Shown here piece by piece: positions 8,237 to 16,746 of a stretch of 64,000 bases of DNA (the stretch's first letter is position 1; each line of letters begins with the position of its first letter). Position numbers and translations under genes: made by a program. The notes under the pieces are model-generated. The model was not told where the DNA came from. It did not search any database and saw only the letters and a list, made by a program, of their open reading frames with translations. This stretch comes from Rubrobacter tropicus (GTDB taxonomy: Bacteria; Actinomycetota; Rubrobacteria; Rubrobacterales; Rubrobacteraceae): the NCBI RefSeq assembly GCF_011492945.1, contig NZ_CP045119.1:2108001-2172000 (forward strand), read 5' to 3'.

Positions 8237-9186
8237 CTACATCGGCAATGTATTATATTGATATGCCTTGCTAGCGAGTTCTTCGGCTCGGCGGATGTAG
8301 CGCATGGTCGTCTTGGGGTCCGAGTGGCCGAGGAATTGCTGGATGACGAGTAGCGGGGCTTCGTTCACGGCCATGTTGGTGCCGACGGTGTGGCGGATGG
8401 AGTGCGGGCTTATGGGTTTCGTGATGCCGGCTGCGCGGACGTATTTCTTGACTATGTTCTGGACGGAGCGGGTCGTGAGGGGCTTGTCCTTGCCGACCCG
8501 GGAGCAAAAAAGCGGCTTGCGGGCGTCGGCGTGGGAGTTGAGGCTGCGGTCGGAGAGGAGGACGTAGCGCTGGATGAGGCGCCACAGCTCGGGAGATATC
8601 GGGACGTTGCGGATCTTGTCTCCTTTGCCGAGTACCCGTAGCAGGACCACGTCGTCTCCGGAGTCCTGGAAATCGGAGAGCTTGAGGCCAACGACCTCGG
8701 CCTCCCGCAAACCACACGCGGACATCACGGCCAGCATCACGTAGTTGCGGTAGTTGTCCGCCCGGGCGGCGTTCAACATCCGCCGCAGTTCGTCCTCCGT
8801 CAGCACGTTGTAGGCCGGGTCCTGGCGGACGCGCGGGCTCTTCGCGAAGAAGCGCAGGGCCTCGGGGTTGACGGTGGTCGCGCCGGTCATGAACGTGAAG
8901 ATCAAAAACCGCCGCAGCACAGCCAGCTTTTTCGCCGCCGTCGCCGGGGCGTAGTCGTTTATCAGGCGCTCCCTGTAGATCGACACGTCCTCAGCCGTCA
9001 GAGACGCGAGGTCCTTTCCCATCTCCCCCGCCATGTAGACCACGAACAGCCGTATCTCTGTATTATAGGTTTTTATCGTCTGGGGCTCGTGAGGGTGCGG
9101 AGGTAGAGGGTGATGAGGCGGTCGGTATCGGGCGGGAGGTTTGGGGCGGGGGTTGGGTTGTGGGCTGGGACGGGGAGGTCAGTCAT
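8237..9186 (-). CDS. Tyrosine recombinase (Xer/phage-integrase family), one suspected 1-base deletion
   Basis: The catalytic domain is intact: GLREAEVVGL carries the first Arg, HSIRHT the His-x-x-Arg pair, and LGHSDPKTTMRY the second His and the nucleophilic Tyr. The N-terminal SAM-like core-binding domain is split. ATG 9186 opens a 37-codon frame ending LITLYLRTLTSP, while the following TIKTYNTEIRLF is in another frame with no standard start. Adding one base to the GGGG run at 9082-9085 joins them into 316 residues, a normal Xer length. ATG 9186 overlaps the apt stop, so it is coupled to apt rather than sitting in a mobile element. Whether it acts in dimer resolution is not shown. Confidence 0.85.
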
Positions 9187-9738
9187 TTGGGGTGGCGTAG
9201 GTTATCAGGGAGACGACTTCGTAGGGTTTGAGGCGGGATCTCCCGTCCAGGTAGCCGAGTTCTATTAGAAAGGCGACGCCCGCCACGGTTCCTCCGGCGC
9301 TCTCGACGAGGTCGCACATGGCGCGGGCGGTGCCGCCGGTGGCGAGGAGGTCGTCGGCGACGAGGACCCTGGCGCCCTCCGAGACCGAGTCGGCGTGGGC
9401 TTCCAGGATATCGGTGCCATATTCGAGGTCGTAGGAGGCCGAGATCGTCTCGCGGGGGAGTTTATTCGGTTTGCGGGCCAGGATCAGGCCCTTCCGGGCC
9501 CGGTACGCGAGGGCCGTGCCGAAGACGAAGCCGCGGGCCTCGGCCGAGAGGATGCGGTCGTACTCCAGGTGCTTCGTGGCCCCGTGAAGGGCGTCCGTGG
9601 CGGCGTGGAGGGCGTCGCCATCCTCTATGAGGGGGGTTATGTCTTTGTAGGAGATGCCCGGCTTCGGGAAGTCTGGCACCGTGCGGATGCGGCGCTCGAC
9701 ACGATCGAGCGCGTTGTGGGGTCCCCGGTCAGCGTCAC
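9179..9738 (-). CDS. apt: Adenine phosphoribosyltransferase, suspected 1-base deletion near the 5' end
   Basis: APT salvages adenine plus PRPP to AMP. Evidence is VPDFPKPGISYKDITPLI near the N-terminus, the PRPP loop VLVADDLLATGGTA and LSAEARGFVFG. The first start in the main frame, GTG 9679, cuts off the expected leading helix, but the same frame continues upstream with LDRVERRIRT and no start codon. Adding one base in the GGGG-T-CCCC run at 9718-9726 connects GTG 9738, 4 bases after the previous stop, and gives 186 residues. The recombinase ATG overlaps its stop codon. Confidence 0.92.
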
Positions 9739-9742
9739 GGCG

Positions 9743-10654
9743 TCAGGGGGCGAAGGTGTCGATCACGTTCGCCATCATCAGCTCTTTCATGCGGGAGTCG
9801 ACCGAGGCGAGGTGGCGGGCCTTGTTCATGGCCTCGGCGACCCTGCCGTCGTCCCTGCTGCGGAGCTCCGGGTTGACCACCTGCTTGAAGAGGGCGGCCT
9901 CGCGGTCGACGGCGGCCATGATGCCGCGCAGGTGGCGCGGTTGGATCGAGTACTTCGCCATCTCCTGGGCGAGGCGCGCGATCTCCGCGTCGCGCTGGGT
10001 GAGCTCGCCGCTGCGGCCTATCACGCCCACGGTCACGAGCTCGTCCACGAAGCGCGAATCGGTCTCTAAAGTGTCGGCGAGCTCCTCGCGGGTGTAGGTC
10101 CTGTCTTCGAGGACCCGCGAGAGGTCACCGGCCGCGTCCCCCCCGCCCGCCGGGAAACCGCCCCCGCCCTCGATGCGCTTCTTAATGACCTTGAGCGGCA
10201 GGTACTCCTTGTCCTGGAGGGTGAGGATGTACTTCAGAAGCTCGATGTCCTGGCCGGAGAAGAGCCTGTAACCTCCGCGGGTGCGGGTGAGGTTGATCAG
10301 ACGCCTGCGCTCCAGGTACCGGATCTTGCTGACCGAGAGCGTCGGGAACTCGGGCCTCAGCCGCTCGACCACCTCGCCGATGGTGTAGCTGTCCTTGCCC
10401 CCACCGCGCCCCCGCGTCCCCTGGCCCAGCATGGGGTCTTCCCGGGAACGGTCCTGCGCGCCAGGATCCGGGTCCGGTGTCTCAGCCATCGGCGACTCAG
10501 CCAACGGCTGTTCCGCCAGGGGCTGTTCCCCGATCGGGTCCGCTTCGGGGCCGAGCACGTCTTCGCGCGCATCGTCGGCCCTGGGGTCTTCCCTCGGGGG
10601 GCTGGTCCACCTGCTCCTGTACGTGTCTCCGTTCTCCAAGAAGTTAGCTCCCAT
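9743..10654 (-). CDS. MerR-family transcriptional regulator (FtsR-like)
   Basis: The 303-residue protein has about 85 acidic, Pro-rich, probably disordered N-terminal residues. A MerR-type winged helix follows, with YTIGEVVERLRPEFP, SKIRYLERRRLI and GGYRLFSGQDIELL. The rest is a long C-terminal domain typical of the actinobacterial group that includes mycobacterial Rv1828 and corynebacterial FtsR. In mycobacteria that gene sits beside the FHA protein GarA (Rv1827); here too the next gene upstream encodes an FHA protein, which supports the assignment. Control of cell division genes is known for FtsR in Corynebacterium and is only inferred here. Confidence 0.85.
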   Translation of the reverse strand: MGANFLENGDTYRSRWTSPPREDPRADDAREDVLGPEADPIGEQPLAEQPLAESPMAETPDPDPGAQDRSREDPMLGQGTRGRGGGKDSYTIGEVVERLRPEFPTLSVSKIRYLERRRLINLTRTRGGYRLFSGQDIELLKYILTLQDKEYLPLKVIKKRIEGGGGFPAGGGDAAGDLSRVLEDRTYTREELADTLETDSRFVDELVTVGVIGRSGELTQRDAEIARLAQEMAKYSIQPRHLRGIMAAVDREAALFKQVVNPELRSRDDGRVAEAMNKARHLASVDSRMKELMMANVIDTFAP

Positions 10655-10697
10655 CCTCTACATCGGGTCTTCTTCGCGCCCGCCCCTGCTAGCTCCG

Positions 10698-11150
10698 CTA
10701 GGCGTACACGAACCTGAACCGGTACTTTCCTACCTGTATCTCGTCGCCGTTGCGCAGGTCGACCGAGTCGACCCTTACCCTGTTTACGTAGGTGCCGTTG
10801 AGGCTGCCGGCGTCCCGGATGAGGAAACCCCGGTCGCCGCGCACTATCTCCGCGTGCCTCCTCGAGACGGTGACGTCGTCGAGAAAGATGCTGCTGTCCT
10901 GGCCGCGGCCCACGGTCACCACCGAATCGTCTATGTCGTGCATCCTGCGCCCGGCCGTCCCCTCGACCTGGTCGAGCTCTATGAGAGACGCGCCGCCGGG
11001 CCCGCCGCCGGAGGGCGCGGGCGATTCGACCTCGTCGCCGAAGCTCGGGGCGAAGGAGACCGTGCTCTGGCCGGCGTCCAGCTTGGTCCCGCACTCGGCG
11101 CAGAACCTCATGCTGCGCGTGATCTCGGCCCCGCAGTTGGGGCAAACCAT
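10698..11150 (-). CDS. Zinc-ribbon FHA-domain protein (GarA/OdhI-like)
   Basis: The protein begins with a zinc ribbon (CPNCG and CAECG within the first 20 residues) and, after a Pro/Gly linker, ends with an FHA phosphothreonine-binding domain. The FHA signatures are VTVGRGQDSSIFLDD, SRRHAEI and LNGTYVNRVRVD. In mycobacteria and corynebacteria the related GarA/OdhI inhibits 2-oxoglutarate dehydrogenase when unphosphorylated, and its N-terminus carries a kinase-target ETTS-type motif. That motif is absent here and replaced by the zinc ribbon, so the regulatory input may differ. ATG 11150 overlaps the RsiG-like stop; GTG 11153 is an alternative. Confidence 0.88.
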   Translation of the reverse strand: MVCPNCGAEITRSMRFCAECGTKLDAGQSTVSFAPSFGDEVESPAPSGGGPGGASLIELDQVEGTAGRRMHDIDDSVVTVGRGQDSSIFLDDVTVSRRHAEIVRGDRGFLIRDAGSLNGTYVNRVRVDSVDLRNGDEIQVGKYRFRFVYA

Positions 11151-11407
11151 CACAGGTCCCCACCCCTCTCCCCCAAAAGAACCCTCGCCAGCTCCTCGGG
11201 CGGCAAAGACGCAACCCCCCGGTCCACGAGCTCGGCCCGGATCAAATCGACCCTGCCTCGCAAGACCTCGTGCCGGTAGGCCGCCGCCCGCTCCTCGACG
11301 GCGACCCGCGCCAACAGCTGGCGCAGTTCTCCTTCGGAGAGCGCCGTGAAGTCCTCGGCGGCCTCCCAGTCGAAGCCGCCGGACCGTGTGAACCCATCCT
11401 CAGACAT
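11150..11407 (-). CDS. RsiG-family small helical protein with degenerate c-di-GMP motif
   Basis: The 85-residue protein contains LSEGELRQLLARVAVEE followed by AAYRHEVLRGRVDLI. This resembles the antiparallel coiled-coil repeat of RsiG, the anti-sigma factor that holds sigma-WhiG when bound to c-di-GMP. The RsiG signature E-x3-S-x2-R-x3-Q-x3-D appears here as E, A, H, R, D: the first and last positions and the adjacent Tyr and Gly-Arg are kept, while the three middle ligands are changed. ATG 11407 lies 6 bases downstream of a TATACT box, so the mRNA is probably leaderless. It precedes the FHA and MerR genes. Confidence 0.65.
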   Translation of the reverse strand: MSEDGFTRSGGFDWEAAEDFTALSEGELRQLLARVAVEERAAAYRHEVLRGRVDLIRAELVDRGVASLPPEELARVLLGERGGDL

Positions 11408-11413
11408 GGACGC

Positions 11414-11443
11414 AGTATAGCGCGACCTCAACCTGAAGCGCAA
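11414..11443 (-). promoter_or_regulatory. Promoter giving a leaderless RsiG-like mRNA
   Basis: On the minus strand TTGCGC (11443-11438) and TATACT (11419-11414) are spaced by 18 bases. The ATG at 11407 starts 6 bases after the -10 box, about where transcription should begin. Leaderless transcripts are common in actinobacteria. Confidence 0.6.
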
Positions 11444-11468
11444 TCTCAGCTTGAGGCACCTGGACCCC

Positions 11469-13976
11469 TCAGGAAGGTTCGGCCGGGCCGTCTTCGATCA
11501 GGGACCGGACCAGTTCGACGTACTCGCCGGCGAGGGCGCGGGGGTCGGCGCCGTCTCCCGGCTCGGCGTAGACGTAGAAGACGGGGTTGTCGGGGTCGGG
11601 GAGCATGAGCACCCACCCGCCGTCCGCGTTCAGGCGCACGCCCTCCGTGAGGATGGCGTCGGGGTCGCCGCCGAACCGCTCCGCGAGGCCGCGCATGACG
11701 CGCCCCTTGGCGGTCCACGGGCATTCCAAACGCTCGCGGACCACGTTGCCGAACGAGTCGTCGAAGTTCTGGCGGACGGCCGAGAGCGGTTCGGCTCGGA
11801 AGGCCTCCAGGGCGCGGGCGAGCGTCATGAAGCAGTCGGGGGCCGGGAGGAAGGACGGGAAGATGTATCGGCCGTCGGCCAGGGAGGCGAGGTCCGCGCG
11901 GGCTTCCGCTGCTTTGATGGCGACGTTGCCTATGCCGGTGCGGCTGATCTCGACGGTCCCCCCGCCCTCTTCGGCGAGTTTTCTGTACCCGCTGCTCAGG
12001 TTTATCGGGAATACGGACCGGCGAGGACGGGTGGTCCGGATGAGGCACGCCAGCATCACGTCTGACGGGACGAGCCTGCCCTCGTCGTCGACGAACCGGA
12101 CCTGCTCGGCCTCGGGCCCGACCACGGCCCCGAAGACGGCCCCGACCGTTGGGACGATGCGGGCGACCCGCTCGATGCTCTCTTCGAGGTCGACGCCGGG
12201 GCCGGACCCGACGACGTTGGCGTTCGTGAACCCCTCCATAACTACGGCGCCTATGCCGAGGCGCGAGAAGACCCGGCTGGCGACGAGGCCGGCGACGCCG
12301 CCGTAGAAGTCGACGACTATCGTGGCGCCGGCCGTCTTGTCCCTGTCCACGACGCGCTCCAGGCGTTCGACGAACTGCTCGACCACGCGCCCCGGGTAGA
12401 TGAGCTCCCCTATGTCCTCCCCGTAGGCCCTGCGGTACTCCTCGCGCACGAAGGCCTTCTCCACGTCGCGCTGGTCGCCCTCGGTCATAGGGGTGGCGTC
12501 GGAGGAGAAAAAGAGGATCTCGACGTCGTCGGGGTCGGCGCCGGCCCTCACGTGCACGCCGGCGGACGAGCGGCCCGAGAGAACGTCGTGGCGCACCACG
12601 CCCGCGTGGGCCGCCCTCAGGTCCCTGATGTTTATGCCGGTCCCGAGGAGGGCCGCCGTCATGGCCCGCTTGGCGACCTGGGCGGAGCGCGAGGCGTCGC
12701 GGCCTAAAGTTACGACGGCGCCGGGGTCGAGCGTCGTGCCGAAGGAGGAGGCGAGGCGGGTGACGAACTCGGGGGTGAGGTTCACGTTGAACTTGCCCGT
12801 TACGACCCCGCCCTTGAAGACCGTGCGAAGGCCCATGGTCTCGTAGATCAAGGAGTGGGTGACGTTCGCGCCGGCCTCGATGGTCTTGTGCGGGTAGACC
12901 TTGACCTCGGGGGCTATCGTGGCGCCCTCGCCGACTATCACGTCGTCGCCGAGGGCGCTGCGCTCGAGGATCCTGGCCCTGGCCTGGACGTAGGAGTTGC
13001 GCCCGACGAGCGTGTCCTTGAGCTCGGCCCCGTCGCCTATGTAGGTCCCGTCCGCGATGACGCTCCGCTCGACGGAGGCGCCGGCGGAGACCACGACGTT
13101 GTCGGCTATGACACAGTAGGGGCCGATGGTGGCGGCCGGGTCTATGCGGGTGTTCTCCCCGATCACGACGGGCCCTTCGAGCTTCTCGTCTGCGACCTGG
13201 GCCCTGCGGCCGACGAAGATATTCTCCCGAAGCCGGGTTCCGGGAGGCCTGACGTCCCTGACCTTCCCGTCGAGCACGTCGCGCTGGGCCGAGGCGAACT
13301 GCTCTAGCGTCCCTATGTCCTCCCAGTAATCCTCCGTGACGTAACCGTACATGGGCCGGCCGGCTTCCAAGAGCTTCGGGAAGAGCTCCTTGGAGAAATC
13401 GTACTCGCCCTCTTCCGGTATCTCGTCCATCACCGAGGGTTCGAGCAGGTAGATGCCGGTGTTGACGGTGTCTGAGAAGACCTGGCCCCAGGCGGGCTTC
13501 TCCAGAAAACGCGAGACGCGCCCGTCCTCCTCCAGGATCACGATGCCGAAATCCAGGGGGTTCTCCACGCTTTTCAGGACCATCGTCGCCTCCGAGCCCT
13601 TCTCCTCGTGGAAGCGCAAAAGTCGCGTCAGGTCCGCGTCGGTGAGGGCGTCGCCGCTGATGATCAAAAGCCGCTCGCCCTCGAGGCCGAGTTGTTTTTC
13701 GGCCATCTTGACGGAGCCCGCGGTGCCGGCCGGGGCGTCCTCGACGGAGTAGCCGATGTTCACGCCCCAGTCAGAGCCGTCGCCGAAGTAGTCCCGGATC
13801 TCCTCGGGCATGAACTGCAGCGTCACGGCGATGTCCGTGAACCCGTGGCGTTTCAGGAGGCCGACTATGTGCTCCATGCAGGGCAGGTTGGCTATCGGGA
13901 TCATCGGTTTGGGCTGGTCGCTCGTGAGCGGCCTCAGACGCGTGCCCTGGCCGCCGGCCATTATGACGGCCTTCAT
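11469..13976 (-). CDS. Sugar-1-phosphate nucleotidyltransferase fused to a left-handed beta-helix and a phosphomannomutase-like domain
   Basis: Three domains are visible in 835 residues. Residues 1-235 form a nucleotidyltransferase with MAGGQGTRLRPLTSDQPKP. About 250-380 form a hexapeptide-repeat helix with GENTRIDPAATIGPYC. The rest resembles alpha-phosphohexomutase. The fusion is usually annotated as mannose-1-phosphate guanylyltransferase/phosphomannomutase. The mutase part lacks the TASHNP catalytic serine loop (the equivalent region reads VHVRAGADPDD) and the DGDGDR metal loop (GPEAEQVRFVDDEG), so it is probably not a working mutase. ATG 13976 follows gaggcattgcg; an upstream in-frame extension to 14024 is not family sequence. 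Confidence 0.88.
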   Translation of the reverse strand: MKAVIMAGGQGTRLRPLTSDQPKPMIPIANLPCMEHIVGLLKRHGFTDIAVTLQFMPEEIRDYFGDGSDWGVNIGYSVEDAPAGTAGSVKMAEKQLGLEGERLLIISGDALTDADLTRLLRFHEEKGSEATMVLKSVENPLDFGIVILEEDGRVSRFLEKPAWGQVFSDTVNTGIYLLEPSVMDEIPEEGEYDFSKELFPKLLEAGRPMYGYVTEDYWEDIGTLEQFASAQRDVLDGKVRDVRPPGTRLRENIFVGRRAQVADEKLEGPVVIGENTRIDPAATIGPYCVIADNVVVSAGASVERSVIADGTYIGDGAELKDTLVGRNSYVQARARILERSALGDDVIVGEGATIAPEVKVYPHKTIEAGANVTHSLIYETMGLRTVFKGGVVTGKFNVNLTPEFVTRLASSFGTTLDPGAVVTLGRDASRSAQVAKRAMTAALLGTGINIRDLRAAHAGVVRHDVLSGRSSAGVHVRAGADPDDVEILFFSSDATPMTEGDQRDVEKAFVREEYRRAYGEDIGELIYPGRVVEQFVERLERVVDRDKTAGATIVVDFYGGVAGLVASRVFSRLGIGAVVMEGFTNANVVGSGPGVDLEESIERVARIVPTVGAVFGAVVGPEAEQVRFVDDEGRLVPSDVMLACLIRTTRPRRSVFPINLSSGYRKLAEEGGGTVEISRTGIGNVAIKAAEARADLASLADGRYIFPSFLPAPDCFMTLARALEAFRAEPLSAVRQNFDDSFGNVVRERLECPWTAKGRVMRGLAERFGGDPDAILTEGVRLNADGGWVLMLPDPDNPVFYVYAEPGDGADPRALAGEYVELVRSLIEDGPAEPS

Positions 13977-14095
13977 CGCAATGCCTCGCGGAGGCCCGAA
14001 GCCCCCACCAAAATCACAGGCCAAGCTCGACGCATTCTCTCTCCCCTTCTAACCCGCCGGTAGACTTCCTTATCGTACCCGCCGCGCCGGGTGGG

Positions 14096-15400
14096 CTAAC
14101 GGCTGCTCCTGGCCTTTACGCCGACGGCGACGCCCCACAAATCGTAGCGCTCCCTGAGGGCGTTCTCGACGTAGCGGATGTAGTTGTCCGGCAGATCGTC
14201 CGGGCGGTTGGCGAAGAGCGTGAAGCGGGGCGGGGTGGTCCCCGTCTGCGTGGCGTACCGGATCTTGACGCCCCTCGGCGGGGCGTTGCGGTCGACCAGG
14301 GCGTTCACGAACTCCGCGATCTCGTGCGTGGGCACCCGCAGCCTGTATGCCGCCCTCACGCGGGATGCGAAGGGGAGCACGTCTTCCACACCGGCCCCGG
14401 TCAGGGCCGAGATCGGCAGCGAGTGGGGCTTGAGGTCGGTGAGACGGGCCGCGACGCCCTCCGCGACCTCGCGCAGACGGTCGGGCGAAACGAGGTCCCT
14501 CTTGTTGACGAGGACCCCGCAGGCCCGGCCCGACTCCTGGATCTCGCGCGCAACCCGCAAGTCCCCGGCAACGACGCCCTCGACCGCGTCGACCAGGAGC
14601 AGGGAGACGTCCGAGCGCCGGATCGCCCCCGAGGTCCGCAGGGAGGAGTAGTAGGGTACCCCGCTCGCCTTCCTGGCCGTCTTGCTCACCCCGGCCGTGT
14701 CCAGCAGGAGGTAACGCTCACGCCCGCCGGCCGTCTCGAACTCGACCTCGCCCGCGACGGCGTCGGTGGTGGTGCCGGCCACCTCTGAGACGACCGCCCG
14801 CTCGGCGCCGAGGAGCCGGTTCAGGAGCGTGCTCTTGCCGACGTTCGGCCTTCCCACTATGGCGAGCCGGGGGAGATCCGAGTCCTCCTCAGCCGGGGTC
14901 TCCGGCAGCAACGCGACGACGGCGTCCAGGAGATCGCCGACGCCGAGGCCATGTATGGCCGAGACGGCGTGGGGCTCTCCCTCGCCCAAAGAGTGGAAGC
15001 CGTGGCGTTCGGTGTCGTCGGCGGGGTTGTCCAGCTTGTTGACGGCGAGGACCACCTTGGCGGGGGAGCGGCGCAGTTCGCGGGCGATGGCCGCGTCGGC
15101 CTCCGTCGGGCCGAGCCTGGCGTCCGTGAGGTGCAGGATCACGTCCGCCTCCTCGACGGCGACCCGAGCCTGCAACGTAACGAGGGACTCGAGGCCGACC
15201 TTCGCCCTCGGCACCATGCCGCCCGTGTCCACAAGGTCGAACTCGGCGCCGGCCCAGTCGGCCCTGTTGTACGAGCGGTCGCGGGTCGTGCCCGGCTGGT
15301 CGGAGACGACGGCGTCCCTGCGGCGCAGGATCCTGTTTATAAGCGAGCTCTTGCCCACGTTCGGGGCGCCCACGACGGCAACAACGGGGAGACGGCTCAC
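14096..15400 (-). CDS. der: Ribosome assembly GTPase Der (EngA)
   Basis: Der has two consecutive GTPase domains and a KH-like domain and is needed for 50S subunit maturation. The first P-loop is GAPNVGKSSLINRIL at residue 11 with DTGG and NKLD. The second is GRPNVGKSTLLNRLL near residue 190 with DTAG and NKRD. The C-terminal KH-like part includes RYATQTGTTPPRFTLF. The length of 434 residues is normal. The GTG start at 15400 overlaps the plsC stop (GTGA), consistent with one operon running cmk-plsC-der. Confidence 0.97.
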   Translation of the reverse strand: MSRLPVVAVVGAPNVGKSSLINRILRRRDAVVSDQPGTTRDRSYNRADWAGAEFDLVDTGGMVPRAKVGLESLVTLQARVAVEEADVILHLTDARLGPTEADAAIARELRRSPAKVVLAVNKLDNPADDTERHGFHSLGEGEPHAVSAIHGLGVGDLLDAVVALLPETPAEEDSDLPRLAIVGRPNVGKSTLLNRLLGAERAVVSEVAGTTTDAVAGEVEFETAGGRERYLLLDTAGVSKTARKASGVPYYSSLRTSGAIRRSDVSLLLVDAVEGVVAGDLRVAREIQESGRACGVLVNKRDLVSPDRLREVAEGVAARLTDLKPHSLPISALTGAGVEDVLPFASRVRAAYRLRVPTHEIAEFVNALVDRNAPPRGVKIRYATQTGTTPPRFTLFANRPDDLPDNYIRYVENALRERYDLWGVAVGVKARSSR

Positions 15401-16041
15401 TTCTGTCCCTTCCGGTTCTGTTTCGGCAGCGAGTAGATGGTGCGCAACACGTCGTCAGCCGCCTCGCGGTACGCCTGGCCGCCGCGGAGTCCCGCGTCGA
15501 GCGTCATGGGATCCCCGACTATAAGGCGCAGGCGCCCGCCGCGCAGGCGTGCGCGGGGGCCGGGGATCTTGCCGACGAAGACGGGGAGCACCGGGGCCCC
15601 GCCCCTGATGGCGAGAAGAACGGCGCCGCTCTTTGCCTCCCTGGCCGTCCCGTCGTCCCTGTGCGTGCCCTCGGGGAAGATGCCGAGCGCCCACCCCTCT
15701 TTGAGGAAGGCGAGCGCGGCCCTGACACCCGCGCGTCCGCCGCCCTCGCGGTCGACAGGGAAGGAGCCGATGAACTCGAAGAACTTCTTGTACGGGGGTT
15801 CGAAGAGCTGCTTTTTCGCCATCCACTGCATCCTTCTCGGTACGGCCATGCAGACGAGGACGGGGTCCGGGTACTGGGTGTGGTTCGCCGCCACCACCAG
15901 GGGGCCGCCCTTTGGCACCTTCTCCATGCCTTCGATGGTCAGGCCGAAGAGGAGCCTGCAGAGGAGGATCATGAACCGCCTGAAGAGGTCGTAGCGGCGG
16001 GACATCCTGGTGGGCGTGCTCCGTCCCTCGAAGGCCGTCAA
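15397..16041 (-). CDS. plsC: 1-acyl-sn-glycerol-3-phosphate acyltransferase
   Basis: PlsC adds the second acyl chain to lysophosphatidic acid in phospholipid synthesis at the membrane. It shows the NHTQYPDP form of the His-x4-Asp catalytic motif, the FPEGTHRD substrate motif and a hydrophobic N-terminal segment (FMILLCRLLFGL). I favour TTG 16041, a few bases after gaggaa and 7 bases past the cmk stop; ATG 16005 is an alternative that also keeps the whole domain. The cmk-plsC-der order supports the call. Confidence 0.93.
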   Translation of the reverse strand: MTAFEGRSTPTRMSRRYDLFRRFMILLCRLLFGLTIEGMEKVPKGGPLVVAANHTQYPDPVLVCMAVPRRMQWMAKKQLFEPPYKKFFEFIGSFPVDREGGGRAGVRAALAFLKEGWALGIFPEGTHRDDGTAREAKSGAVLLAIRGGAPVLPVFVGKIPGPRARLRGGRLRLIVGDPMTLDAGLRGGQAYREAADDVLRTIYSLPKQNRKGQK

Positions 16042-16048
16042 GGGTTCC

Positions 16049-16714
16049 TCACCCTCCGCGCCGCAGGCCGTCCGCGAGGTCGAGGACTTGGGAGACGACC
16101 TCTTCCAAAGAGAGCGAGGTGGTGTCGAGGACAACCGCGTCGTCGGCCGGCTTCAGGGGCGAGACCTCGCGCTCTGAGTCCTGACGGTCGCGGCGTGAGA
16201 TCGCCTCCCGGATCCGGTCGAGCTCGCCCTCCCGCCCGGTCTGCTTCGCCCGCCTGCGCGCCCGCTCGTCCGGGTCCGCCTTCAGAAACACCTTGAGCTC
16301 CGCGTCAGGCAACACGACTGTCCCTATGTCCCTTCCCTCGACGACCGCCCCGCCACGTTCCCTCGCTTCCGACGCGGCGGCCCGCTGGACCGGCAAGAGG
16401 ACCTCCCGCAGCCCCGCGTTGACGGAGACTTTGGAGGCGGCGGCCGAGACCTCGGGCGAGCGGAGGTCGGGCTCGTCCACCCGCTCCCCGTCTATGCTGG
16501 CCCCGTCCGGGTCGAGGGAGACCCTGGAGGCGAGGGCGGCGAGCCTGGGCCCGTCGGAGAGGTCGGCTTTCTCGCGCAGGGCGAGCAGGGCAGCGGCCCT
16601 GTAGGCCGCGCCCGTGTTGAGGTTGACGACGCCGAGCCGCCCGGCTACCTGCCGCGCGACCGAACTCTTCCCGCTGCCCGCGGGACCGTCTATGGTTACC
16701 AGAATGCCCTTCAT
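16049..16714 (-). CDS. cmk: Cytidylate kinase
   Basis: Cmk phosphorylates CMP and dCMP. The 221-residue protein begins with ILVTIDGPAGSGKSSVA, the P-loop of the family, followed by LNTGAAYRAAALLAL and later GRDIGTVVLPDAELKVFL and the lid RDRQDSEREVSPL. The start is ATG 16714. It heads the block cmk-plsC-der; aroA ends 32 bases upstream on the same strand and may be part of the same transcript. Confidence 0.96.
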   Translation of the reverse strand: MKGILVTIDGPAGSGKSSVARQVAGRLGVVNLNTGAAYRAAALLALREKADLSDGPRLAALASRVSLDPDGASIDGERVDEPDLRSPEVSAAASKVSVNAGLREVLLPVQRAAASEARERGGAVVEGRDIGTVVLPDAELKVFLKADPDERARRRAKQTGREGELDRIREAISRRDRQDSEREVSPLKPADDAVVLDTTSLSLEEVVSQVLDLADGLRRGG

Positions 16715-16746
16715 CGACCCCGGAAGTATAGCCGAAAGACCGGCGG

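Noticed and set aside
9073-9186. Separate 37-residue peptide after apt
   Set aside because: Its end LITLYLRTLTSP continues naturally into the recombinase core-binding domain, so it is the missing N-terminus, not an independent gene.
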